Shown: positions 46,840-56,999 of the stretch, one piece after another
How the letters are laid out: each line of letters begins with the position of its first letter
Position numbering within the stretch: position 1 is the stretch's first letter
Assembly: GCA_021234155.1 (NCBI GenBank)
Contig: JAJEKV010000109.1
Location: 1,529,736-1,593,735, forward strand
Source: Isoetes taiwanensis
Lineage: Eukaryota; Streptophyta; Lycopodiopsida; Isoetales; Isoetaceae
Length of the DNA: 64,000 nt
Direction of reading: 5' to 3'
The notes under the pieces: generated by a model
What the model saw: only the letters and a program-made list of their open reading frames with translations
Databases searched by the model: none
Told to the model about the DNA's origin: nothing
Translations under genes and position numbers: made by a program

Positions 46840-48290
46840 TTATTTCCAACCACGGATATAGGTTTCATTCCAAACAAAGATAGCCCCCGAGAGAGAACAG
46901 CCATTCATGTACCACTCGCGATACAATTTGATCTTCCCACCAAGCTGGTTATGAAGTACTTGATAACTCTGGCCGGATAGGAATTCTATGTATAGGACCC
47001 GCCGCACCATCTTTGCCGACCTTGTCCATCGATGGAACATCCTCCATAAATCTGCCCCTTCCGTGGTTCCATCCGCTTTGAGAGATCATGAACTTGTCGA
47101 GATAATGATGCTCGCTAGACCACCACTTATCCAGTCGATCACGATCTTGAAATCAAAACCAAAACTATGTTGGCAAAGCTTGGTGCCTTCGGCAAGCCAA
47201 GTCCGCACTCATGATCAAGTTCGTGATATGGAGTGCATGATCTTGTTGGTGAAGTTAATATCACCGCCCATTGGGAGACAAAGCAGCTGTTTGATTGCCC
47301 GCATGCAAAAGACAAGGAAACCGAAAAGTATCCAGTCGGTCATGTCCGCACACGCCTTGTACCAATCGCTTCATGTCACTTTGTCATAAAAAAGGGTGGG
47401 TCTTCGATCATATTGATGGCAAATAGTGCCACGGGTCCAAAAGCCGCCTGCACCACCAAATCCCTTGTGTCCCAAAGTAACCGTAAATGGGGAGCTATCG
47501 TCCCTTTAAATGGGACCACCCCGAATCCAAGCTTCCTTTCGAATTGCCATAGCACGCTCAGTGGAAAGGAAGGGTTTTGACGCTACGCTTCAGCTTGGTG
47601 TTGATGTAGGGTTGACATAGACGGTTCAATTCCTTCATGTCTTCCTCATCAAGGGCAGCCTTTTCCTTGTAATAATCAAAATCATGGTATTCATTAGATG
47701 CAACGCTGCGTAACTCCGTGATGCCTTCTTCTAACGCACGCCGCCGCTTTTAGGACCGTGGCATAATCCTTTGCGCCCCGCATTTTAGAACTCCCCGTCT
47801 TCCTTAGCAGGATTGTTCCTCCAAGATTTTGCCTTGTAGGTCAAGCGCTTTGTCCGTGAGGCCCTCAGATCCTCTTCATGAACCGCTTGTCAAACAACTT
47901 GGGGTCCGCCCGCTTGGAAATTCTCCATTGCCGCCCTTCAGCCTGCCTTGTCCATTGAGCCCATATGTCGGGCCCATTTCTCCCGCACCGCCTCGCTAAG
48001 AATGAGGTCATATTGGTCTCGAGAGAGACTCCCCGCCTTTCCTTGGTGTTCTTCTTCTTCTCCTCTTCTTCCTCTCCTCGCCATCTTCCTCGTCCCCAGC
48101 AGAACATATCCGCATAGTTTCTCAAAGGTCTTCCACTTATCCGAGGGAGCCCTCGCTTTTTTAGGACGCCGAGGACAACCCAATGCTTTCCACCGTTGCC
48201 TGCAGCGTATGATCCGTCGATAAGGGTTTATTCGCATTAATGTACCAATGTCGAGCATGAAAGTATCTACAAACACCCTAATAAACAAGA
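46840..48290 (-). pseudogene. multi-piece minus-strand coding relic, family unknown
   Basis: Successive frames on the minus strand look like one protein with many small indels. In order: RINPYRRIIRCRQRWKALG and DKWKTFEKLCGYVLLG (48240-48090), SRDQYDLILSEAVREKWARH (about 48020), a lysine/arginine-rich piece (47878-47790), LRSVASNEYHDFDYYKEKAA and MKELNRLCQPYINTKLKRS (47733-47573), VVPFKGTIAPHLRLLWDTRD and FGPVALFAINMIEDPPFF (47534-47376), DWYKACADMTDWILFGF (about 47350), and LYREWYMNGCSLSGAIFVW (about 46910). No domain is recognised. The order and composition suggest a real gene carried by the large element. Confidence 0.45.
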
Positions 48291-48302
48291 ATAGTAGCCT
48301 TC

Positions 48303-48690
48303 GGGTTTTCGACCATGAAGTCGAAAAGTCCCTTTGAATGTCTAATTTTTTTTTACTTCTTCTTGGTTTTCTCGACTCGAAGTCGAGAAAGCTCGCTCGC
48401 GATCCTTTGATTTTTCAGGTTACTGCTCGGCTTTCGACCGCGCGAAATGAAAAACCCAAAGATAATCGGCAAATGTTAGATGGTAGGCTTTTCACTCATG
48501 AAATCGAAAGTCCCTTGAATGTCTAATTTTCTTTTTATCAAGCAGGGTTTTCTCGACTCATGAAGTCGAGAAAGCTCGCGATCCTTTGATTTTCTCAGGA
48601 AGTTACCGGCTTTCGACCGCGAGTCGAGAAAAACCCCAGTGATAATCGGGAAATGTTAGATGGTAGGCTTTCTCGACTCGCGAAATGTCG
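48303..48690. repeat. 180-bp tandem repeat carrying paired palindromes
   Basis: Two copies of about 180 bases (starting at about 48303 and 48483) each hold three TCGACTC-type palindromes, AATGTCTAATTTT, GCGATCCTTTGATTTT and GATAATCGG.AAATGTTAGATG. A third copy begins at 48662. Copies differ mostly by small losses of CT, TCG or GTC inside the palindromes. Confidence 0.88.
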
Positions 48691-50100
48691 AATGGAAAGA
48701 TTCGAGAGTTATTTACCTTACGTAGCGGCACTCGCCGCTATTGTGTTCTCGGCAGCATAATGCGGCCGCCGTTGCCGGGCGCCTCCGAAAAGAACTCGCG
48801 ACTCTCGCTGGCATATCTATCCTTGATCCTTTGCGCACCTCCTTCTCCGTCTCCGCAATACTTGAGCCGCCTCACCGAATGCCGACCGCCTACAACCCGT
48901 AACCGGACGTTTTTCCCTTCAGATCTTCCTCGACTTCCAAATGAACAACTCACCTGCCGACCGCTAAAAGGTATGACATCCGCAGGCATTGATCTGCAAC
49001 AGATGTCGCACCATCAAAAGCCTGTAATCTCCAGCATGTGTGCCGGATTAAATTCCCCGTGGTTGAACAAGACGGCATCTCCCGTGCAAACCTTCACCGC
49101 CTAATGTCCAAAGAAAGAAAGCCTTGTGTGATATTCCCAACGGATAATACCGAGCTAGACGCCCCATTTTCTGTGCCCCTCTCTCGGAAATCCCCGATCC
49201 GATCATCCGATCGAGGTTTGGGGACTCACCATATCTTCGCCTCCTTTCGGCATCCGATTCCTCCCGCAGGGTGTCATCATCCCCATCTTTGTTTTTGGTG
49301 GACTTTTTGTGTATGAACCACAACTTCATTCCCCAATCAGAGTGTTGTAGAGTCTTCAAAGACAAAGAGAAGTGAAGCTCCCCGTATTGAACAGCTTTTC
49401 CCCGACTGAAATCTCCATACCAAGCTCCCTCGATGTTAGGGTTCCGCCTCCTTCATCCCTTCCGCATCCTTCCACCCAAGGTTCTCGACAATTTAAAGGC
49501 GCCGCCTTTTTTTCGTGCCCTTAGCCTTGCTCATGGAAGAGTGAGAATAATTTGAAACCGCTAATTTTTGGTGTGATAGAACTTACTCTTTCCGCAGCAA
49601 ATTCTCGACATGTAGTGTTAAATGCTTTGAATCATGCAGAGACTGAGAGCACAACACCGATTTTCTTGTACTTGTCTCCTGAGCTCTTTCTTGTCCCTTT
49701 GGTGTAGAAACAGATCTTTCTCTTCCCACTTGTCGATACCTCGACATACCACCAAGAATCTGGCCGCCGCTTTCAAGAAGCTCGCTTCCCAAATTCCTCG
49801 ATGACGGCGAATGGAGTTCGCCGCTGATCACCAAAGAGTCCGCGGTGAATGCCGCAAGATGAAAGGATGGATCGCTTAAGGTATTCCGACAAAAGAAAAC
49901 CTCGTGAGCTCACCGGGGTGTTTGTCTTCTTCTTCTTGCCGCCACCGGTAGAAGCATCCTCCTGGCCGCCGCTTGGACGGAGTCATGTCGAGATGCCCTC
50001 TCATCCTCTTTCGACCCCTCTCAGAATTAAGTCTCCTCCGCTTGTGAGTTTTAGGACTGCATGTAAAAAAGATCTAGGCGTGTTCTTTAATTTGAAGTTA
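48691..50100. other. GC-rich cargo, no recognised gene
   Basis: Overlapping frames on both strands (48685-49104 plus; 49365-49048 and 49834-49583 minus) are long for their length but match nothing. The minus one includes LKTLQHSDWGMKLWFIHKKS, which is gene-like. High CpG by eye. Confidence 0.3.
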
Positions 50101-50888
50101 AGGACATGCAATCATTTATGAAAAGAAGCTGGCTAAGGGTACAAAGACGGCCGGCTTTAGCCCTCCCAAACACTATTTCAAATTTAATCACATCAAGGGA
50201 CTAAGTGAGCGGAGCGAAGTTTATCTTCCCCATGCATTGGGGACCTCGAAGTTCGAGGGGGAGCATCGACCGTTAGCTTACTTCCTGAATGGCGCCAAGA
50301 CGCTGTAAGCCGCTAACACGCCTTTTGCATATGTGTTTTTCCCCGACCGCCCCCCTATTGCAAGCGCTGATTTGATCGATGAGCACGGAGCTAAGGTAGG
50401 AAGCGGAGAGGAGCCGCCGCATTACCGAACTCTACACCGCGCGCGCCATGGAACGGGATACGCGAGAATCGCAGCGGATACAAGTATTAGATGCTAATAC
50501 ACTCTTGAAGAGACCGGCGTAAGAAGCAAAGACTCTAGGTGAGGCTGCGGGATCCGCGATACAAAGGGCCCAAGGAATTACCGCGGAAGAGGTGAGTTTC
50601 GTGAGATGCCTATGTTATTTCGCTTGTAGAACATGCCGTATGTGTTTAAATAATGGAACCGCCGATAAGCTCGACGGATTCATCGCTTTTCTTTGTCCAA
50701 AGATTTTTCAGCTTCGAGATGATTTACTCTCCGGGTTGAGAGATGCTCGCAAGGAAACAATGGATCGGGGTAAAGAACAGCCCGCTTTTAGGTGTGTTTT
50801 TCATGGACTGCTTACTTGGAATGTTGTACATAGATCGCTAGGACTAAGGCCCGTGAGATGCGGTTCAAATGCATCCTCTTGTAGTTAG
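50101..50888 (+). pseudogene. plus-strand coding relic, family unknown
   Basis: An open stretch without ATG from about 50109 reads IIYEKKLAKGTKTAGFSPPK, then FKFNHIKGLSERSEVYLPHA and KFEGEHRPLAYFLNGAKTL (stop at about 50308). After a disturbed segment, 50592-50888 reads LDGFIAFLCPKIFQLRDDLL and SGLRDARKETMDRGKEQ. Both pieces have clear coding composition. They could be one broken protein or two. Not recognised. Confidence 0.35.
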
Positions 50889-52140
50889 CCTGAGGGGCCT
50901 CCACCACCCAACCACTCCTCTTCGCAATATTCGAGGAAGATGGTTCAAGGAGAGTGGCTCGCATGTGCTAGAGGCACTTGGGACTAAAAAAAGAGAATAG
51001 AAAGTGCAAGACTTGTAGAGAATGCAAGCCTTGGCTTCCTCTCTCTCGGGTTTCCCTCGTGGTTAGTTGTAGAGGCCTCCACCCAGTCCGAGCCCCTCCC
51101 TTCGCAATACTCGACCTAAGATGGTTCAAGGAGAGTGACTCGACCGGGTCGAGGCCACCGCTACCATACACGTGAGAATTGGTCGGTTAAGGGATTCTCG
51201 ACTTGAAGTCGAGAATGCGATCAAATCGCTCGTTCATATTTTCGACCGCAAGTCGAGAATGCCTTTGCCATCCGTAACTCCTGCTAGTACACACCTGAGT
51301 GCCCGCTGGTTAAGGCATTCCCAACTCAGGCGAGGCGAGAATGCGCATGCCAGCTCTATGGTTTCCCTCGCGCAGAGTTGGCTTTCAGTAGCCTATATTT
51401 TCACTCGCAAGTCGAGAATGCCTTAGCCATCGAAACTCCTGATGGTACACATGGAGTGCCGGTTAGTAAGGCATTCCCACTCATGAGCCGAGAATGCATA
51501 CAAAGAAGCTCGCGGTTTCCCCGTGGTTGTTAGGAGTTGGCCCGCAGACAGTCAAAACAACTTCCCTTCGCAATGTCCGAGGAAGATAGAAGGAGAGTTG
51601 TTAAGACCGCCCGCAGCCAGCTCTAGAGTGTATTCGCAGTTGGTCGCTTTCTCACTCACGAAGTCGAGAAAGCTGCCAGCACCTCTCGTGGTTAGTCGCC
51701 GAGGCCTCCACTCAATCAGAGCCCATCCCCTTCGCAATATTCGACGGTAAGATGGTTCAAGGAGACGGTCTTTGATTGGGTAGAGGCCACAAATACTCAC
51801 ACAATGTGAGAATTGTTGTTAGAGTTGGCCTCATAGACAAAGAAAACCACTTCCCTTCTCGCAATGTCCGGCGAAGATAGAAGGAGAGTGGTTAAGACTG
51901 CTCGCAGCCAGCTCTAGAGTGCACTAGAGCTCGCGCTTTCGACTCACGAAGTCGAGAAAGCGCCAGCAACTTCGGGGTTAGTCGCCGAGGCCTCCACCCG
52001 CCGGAGCCACCCTCTTCGCAATATTCGGCGAGCATGGTTCAAGGAGAGTGGCTCGGACCGGGTGGAGGCACCGCGACCGCACAAAGAGCCATTGGCAGAT
52101 CACATTCTCACTCACGAAGTCGAGAAGGCCGCAGCAGGTT
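50880..52140. repeat. 282-bp higher-order tandem array with palindromes
   Basis: A module with GAGGCCTCCAC, CTTCGCAATATTCG and GATGGTTCAAGGAGAGTG occurs at about 50895, 51070, 51695 and 51978. A second module with CTTCGCAATGTCCG, AGATAGAAGGAGAGT and CAGCCAGCTCTAGAGTG occurs at about 51535 and 51815. The pair repeats with a period of about 282 bases. Each module ends in a TCGACTC/GAGTCGA palindrome (51195, 51238, 51396, 51646, 51938, 52108). Confidence 0.85.
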
Positions 52141-52567
52141 CTAAAGAATGTGAAGACATTGGGTAGTCAGGTAATCCTCGAATCGCGAAGTCGAGAATCC
52201 TCAACCGCCAACAAATCCGAGTGTACACTCCTCTTCTCGCCAAGAAAGTCGGGAAGTTCTCGACTCATGAAGTCGAGAAGAAGGCCTCAGACTTCCCGGA
52301 TCGCTGGCAAGCTGAAGTATTCCCAACTCGCCACTCCCTTCTCGCATGTCTCCCCGCAGTGGATTTGCCGTGAGTTAGAAATGGAGATTCCGTGAAGCAA
52401 TTCCTATTCTTAGTTCTTGCCGGGAGAAAGACATTCCTAGTTATGTTCTCATTAATGCTCGCAATATCTTAGTTCCTAACACCAGCCTCGATGATTTCTA
52501 TCTCGGTTGCTTGCTACTACTTAACCACTATTCTCACTTGTGCCTGCATAAATGTATTCAATTCAAC

Positions 52568-52720
52568 CACAAGCAAGAAAAAAGATAACAAAAACAAAAA
52601 CAATACAAAATGAAAAAAAACAATGAGAAAACAGAGAATGAGAAAACAGAGAGAAGAAGAAGTACAGAACAAAGGGAGAACAAAGACAGAGAAATGAGAT
52701 TAAAAAAGGGTATGATATTA
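52568..52720 (+). repeat. polypurine stretch
   Basis: About 150 bases are almost only A and G on the plus strand (GAGAAAACAGAGAATGAG and similar). It could favour triplex or R-loop formation. It separates the palindrome arrays from the DUF7869-like side. Confidence 0.8.
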
Positions 52721-52859
52721 CAAAACATACCCGAAGATTTGTCGGATGAGGAGGAGGCTTCCGAAGTTCGCCCATGTGGGTATAGTCGCTGGCAAAGCGC
52801 GAATAAGGATTTCTGGGCCAGAAATTGTATCGTGGATCAATAAGAGCCTCTAACAACGT

Positions 52860-53304
52860 AATATAAGTAAAAATGCACTAAAGGACTTACGTAAAACTAA
52901 AAAGCAAAGACTAAAAAGGGCCTCACTTTCTTCTCAGAAGCAAAACGCCACCGAACAATGAATCAAGCGAGAACTTCGGGCTACTGAAGCGCCCCGATCC
53001 GTCGACCAAGCCGCCATAAGATGGCCTTGGAATCGCTTTGTTCGATCGATCGCCGACGGTAGAAAGCGGGCGCCTAAGGAAACAGGGAGGATGAGTGATC
53101 GAGAAAACAGGGGAGGAAGAATGGTCGGGGAGAGGAAGAGGGTGCAAGCACTGGCCGCACCCCCCCAACCCTCGTAAAAGTGCAATAATAAAACCATTGT
53201 CACGCAGGGCCATGCCCTCCATGACGCGGCAAGTTAGGATTGTCGACATGGCGACATGGCCACGGTTTCAGCCTCAAGAGGCGCCACGCGGACATGACAA
53301 GATA
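52860..53304. other. no gene recognised
   Basis: GC-rich sequence with overlapping minus frames (53249-52923, 53203-52934), neither recognisable. Ends abruptly where the AT-rich minisatellite starts. Confidence 0.4.
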
Positions 53305-53590
53305 TGAAAGGGTAGGTTATATGTTTATATATGTTATCTTATGTATTTAATAAGGTTTCAATGGTTGAATAGTTTCAATGGTTATATATGTTTACAATGT
53401 TTACATATGGTTTAGAATGAGTGTGGTTGTATGCTTTAATATGGTTATATGATTTTAGTTAATATGGTTGTATGATTTTAGTTAATATGGTTGTATGATT
53501 TAATATGATTATATTTAATATGTTTGTATGGTTTTATATGGTTCATATGGTCATATTTGTGGTGTTTGGGGCTATATGGTTTTAATGTGA
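53305..53590. repeat. degenerate TATGGTT minisatellite
   Basis: TATGGTT, TATGATT and TATGTTT words repeat irregularly. A 23-base unit (TTTAGTTAATATGGTTGTATGA) is perfectly tandem at about 53454-53500. Sharp AT-rich contrast with the GC-rich DNA on its left. Confidence 0.85.
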
Positions 53591-53599
53591 GCTTTTTCA

Positions 53600-56530
53600 T
53601 TCAGTGGAACATGTGAGATGAGTAAAATGGAGCCGTGGAAGTCCAAAGGAGGCCATTGCCCTAGGCTCCAATGGAGGAAGATGGGTTGCCTTTTGTTGCA
53701 CCCTTGCAAACTGCATCGATATTTTGCAGAGGGTATAATAACCGCAGCTTGATCCATTTGATAGTGTGAATGATGAGAGGTCGGGAGATGAACATCTTGA
53801 GTTGGCATTGTGAAGCTTCTTATCGGGTTGATACAATCATGTCCTGTGGAAGCTCTAGTGATTGCATTGTGTGCTCGCCTGGGCTGCCGGAGTCCCAAGC
53901 TCAGCTTGAGATGGCCAATTAGATATATTACACACAAGAATGGTGATACTCTAGATTGCCCCATCAACTACACACCCCAAGGCCCACCCAAGGCCATGTG
54001 GAAGATTTGGTGGTCGATGAGCATCCTTTGATCACAAGGAAGAGACGCTTATGTCTTTCATAAAAGGCAGCCAAAGGTGCCCAAGAGGCCTAGAAGTGAC
54101 AAATATTTAGAAAGGATGGAAAGTATGGCACCAACCAAAGAAAACCCGGAGGCAATTAGGGGACAAGAGTGTTGCAACCTAGATTGCACAAAGGCAAGAC
54201 AATGTGGATGACCTCGCAGATAAGGTCCCAATACATTGGACAGCTTTCAAAAGATAGGATTAATTTCATTTACTCCTTGTGTAGGAATTCCAGCTATGAT
54301 GAAAACACAGATCTTGCTACTATATCAATTGAGGGGCATGAAGGTATGTATGAGAGCATTGAGATGGATTCTTGGGGTGAGCAAGTCTTCATTTTACGTG
54401 ATATCGAGAGCAGGTTAGAAAAAGGGCACACTTTGTTCCAACATGGTAATGCACTCACTTTGAAAACTAGAGCAAATACTCTAAAGGCCATTGCAGCCTT
54501 CGAGAGCTTTGTGAGATACATGTCTCAATCTATGCCTCACAAGTCGAAGGTGAACGAAAGCACGGTGTGCGAGTGGTGCAAAAGAGTGTTGCCACAACAC
54601 TATATCCAAAAGGAGTGCCTTAAGGAGGTCAACTCCATCCTAGAAACTACCGGAGGTAGGCCTCTTTCTCAATCACATTTCAAGTAGTTATGGAGCACTC
54701 ACTTCTGGACGTGAGTGTCCTACAACACATGCCATTCTCAAAGTGCAACACTTGCATTCAACTCAAGGATACACTTGCATCAACCGCAATAGAGAAAGAA
54801 AGAATGGCAATTAGGGAGCAATTTGCAGATCACCAAAGGGACCAAATATCATGTAGACAGCTTGTATTGGCAAAGGAGAACATTTTCCGAGATGCAAAAT
54901 TCGACAAATTTTTGTGTATAATTCATGATAAGATGGACCAACACAAGACTTTCTTGCCAAAGCTAGATCCTTTACCCAAGCGCTTGTCAAAACGCTTTTC
55001 GATGAAAGTAAGTCCATGGGTGTATTAACACATGGTCATGGAACTGAAACATATGGTCATTTTGTGCTTGATCTATGGAGAGATGATCCAAACTTCCATG
55101 TGAGCTCTATTTTCAAGTGCCCGAGAACACTAGAGAAAGGATCGATAGAAGGGAGGAGGTATTCCCCTTCAAAGACCCATTTTGAGGCTTTGATGGATGA
55201 TCAACCGCTTTGTTACCAAAGGCAGATAAAAAAGCTCACATCCAAGGTGTCTAGTGAATCAAGGAGGACTTGGGATGATTTCCCCTTACTTGAGAAATCA
55301 TTGCCTGAGGAGCTATGTGTTCAGTTGGACAACTGTTGGAAAGAAAACAAGAATAGATGGATGTTTGGGGCAATGTCATACTTGACAAAGAAGTGGGGAG
55401 TATTCAAAGTTGTGAAAGTGGGATTCATGATGGTTGGGCATACGCATGATGATGATATAGATGGATTCTTTGAACTTTCTCCACCAAGCTCAAGAGAGAA
55501 AACGTGACCACTCTCCCTGAACTAATGGATGTGTTTGAGAGCTGCATTGACCCCAACCCAATGGCTTTCTTGATGGATGAGGTTGCAGATTGGAAATCAT
55601 TTGTAGAAGGATACTTGCTAGATGGTAAGGACCAGCTTGACAGACACACAAAGCCACTTCAGCTCAAGTTTTGGGTTAGGGATGGAATACCAATCATGCA
55701 ATATAAGTGGAGACCAGGTGACAAGTTGTGGATGCCCGTACAAGGTATCGAAGTTGTGGCAAAGGGGTGTCACCGGGTGAAGTTCTCATTCCTAAAGGGC
55801 AACCAAAACCACTACCTCCCTTCAAGACAGTCAAAGACTCTAGCCAACCGGGTGAAGGGCATCAAGGATTACATAACACACTGATGATGTTCAAAATGGA
55901 AAGCACACCTCCACTCTTAAGAAAAATCAAATGGACTCCCTAATCAAGTACTCGAGAAAGTTGTGACATGCTTGGAAACCGAATGCCCATGTGGGAGGGA
56001 GCTAAGAGACGGGTTCTTGCCGCAGTCAAGATGGGAGGGTTCTCAAGGTGCAAGCACGCCTAAGAATGCTCACTTGGGTCCCAAATAAGGGTTCCAAGTG
56101 GTTTGTGGGAAGTAAGGCCTCAAAGCCGAAGTGGTTTGATCTTCCCGAGTGGGATCCCTTTGAGGACATCAAGGAAGGATACTTTGTGCTAGTAAGGCCC
56201 CGATGATGAGGACTGTCCAATATGGTTAGGGGTGGCACTCTCTGATGTAACCACCACTATGCCTGATGGAGAGGAGTTGCGTCCTGGATTCCAAATTCAA
56301 TATTGGGAGCCCATTGGGAGACACAAGAAGGGCAACTTGAAGGAGCAATACACCCATCGGGGGAGAAGAAGTGGAGGGCAATTATGCCGACCCTCAAAGG
56401 AGGGAATTGGTGGAGTGTGTGGTATGGTCATATCCAAGTTCTCACGTTGCAAAGGACAACACACACAAGATCCCAAGAAGGGAGATGGACAAGGCCATGA
56501 GCAACCTCCATGCTATATCATTGTATGAGG
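53600..56530 (+). pseudogene. DUF7869-like, transposase-like gene copy 2
   Basis: From left: an N-terminal GQECCNLDCTKAR zinc-like segment (about 54150) and QYIGQLSKDRINFIYSLCRN. A frame 54690-55028 has MPFSKCNTCIQLKDTL and FLCIIHDKMDQHKTFLPKLD. Frame 55016-55507 starts MGVLTHGHGTETYGHFVLDL and holds CVQLDNCWKENKNRWMF and VGFMMVGHTHDDDIDGFF. Frame 55504-55884 includes MDEVADWKSFVEGYLLDGKD. A C-terminal WLGVALSDV...IQYWEPI piece lies at 56220-56310. It is homologous over its whole length to copy 1 on the minus strand. Acidic clusters HDKMD, QLDN and H-DDDID may form a DDE/D-type nuclease centre; copy 2 has one extra Asp codon there. At least four frame breaks. Confidence 0.75.
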
Positions 56531-56709
56531 GCACATAATATTGAGAAGTTTGAAAACTATCTCAACTAGTGGTTTGTAAAATTTATGAGGAAAACAAGTA
56601 ACCCAATTCTATGTGTGTCATGTGTAATTCTATTCAAGCAATCAATTCAGAAATTTCTTTTATGGTGTGTGAGTCCCATTTTCAGTCCGAGTCCCAAAAT
56701 TCAAGATTT

Positions 56710-56734
56710 GTCCCACTTTAATTAAATACGACTT
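56710..56734 (-). repeat. right copy of the 25-bp perfect inverted repeat
   Basis: Exact reverse complement of 44442-44466. It lies about 70 bases inside the right TTTTCATACGA end. Confidence 0.95.
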
Positions 56735-56999
56735 TTTTGCTTTGGAGTCACAAATGATGTCTTATATCAAATGGGACAGCCATATTATAAGACATCGTAT
56801 GAAAAGGCCTAATGTTCGGATCGGATATCAACTGGATATGGTATCTCGTCTGCACATGATAGGGCATTCATTATGCCATCTGACATTTACCTGCAGCACA
56901 CCAGGGGATCAATCCGCAGCCTCTCCAATTCAATCTCGCAGCCTCACGACAAAATATGGATTCACAGGGCGATTGTACTAAGTTATATCATTCTTTACT

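Larger units (their letters stand above)
44091..56805. mobile_element. large inverted-end DNA element, about 12.7 kb
   Basis: The left end TTTTCACACGACTAGTGTG, then TGTCTTATA, is mirrored at the right by an inverted TTTTCATACGATGTCTTATA. Further in, a perfect 25-bp inverted match occurs (44442-44466 against 56710-56734, core TCGTATTTAATTAAAGTGGG). Between the two left blocks sits a small element with similar ends. Contents from left: GC/CpG-rich sequence with scattered broken frames, palindrome-rich arrays at 45.3-52.3 kb, a polypurine stretch, an AT-rich minisatellite, and a DUF7869-like gene reading rightward at 53.6-56.5 kb. No target duplication could be fixed. Alternatives are two nested elements or a chance pairing of two copies. 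Confidence 0.6.

Noticed and set aside
45356-52320. CRISPR-like array
   Set aside because: Repeats are palindromic but diverged, irregularly spaced, with repetitive rather than unique spacers, and the genome is eukaryotic with no cas genes.
44800-53300. Bacterial or organellar insertion because of the GC/CpG-rich composition
   Set aside because: No bacterial operon, organellar gene or ribosome-binding pattern was recognised, and palindromes and tandem arrays fill the stretch.
53572-53967. Minus-strand 131-codon frame
   Set aside because: It lies antisense to the start of DUF7869-like copy 2 and has no recognisable motif.
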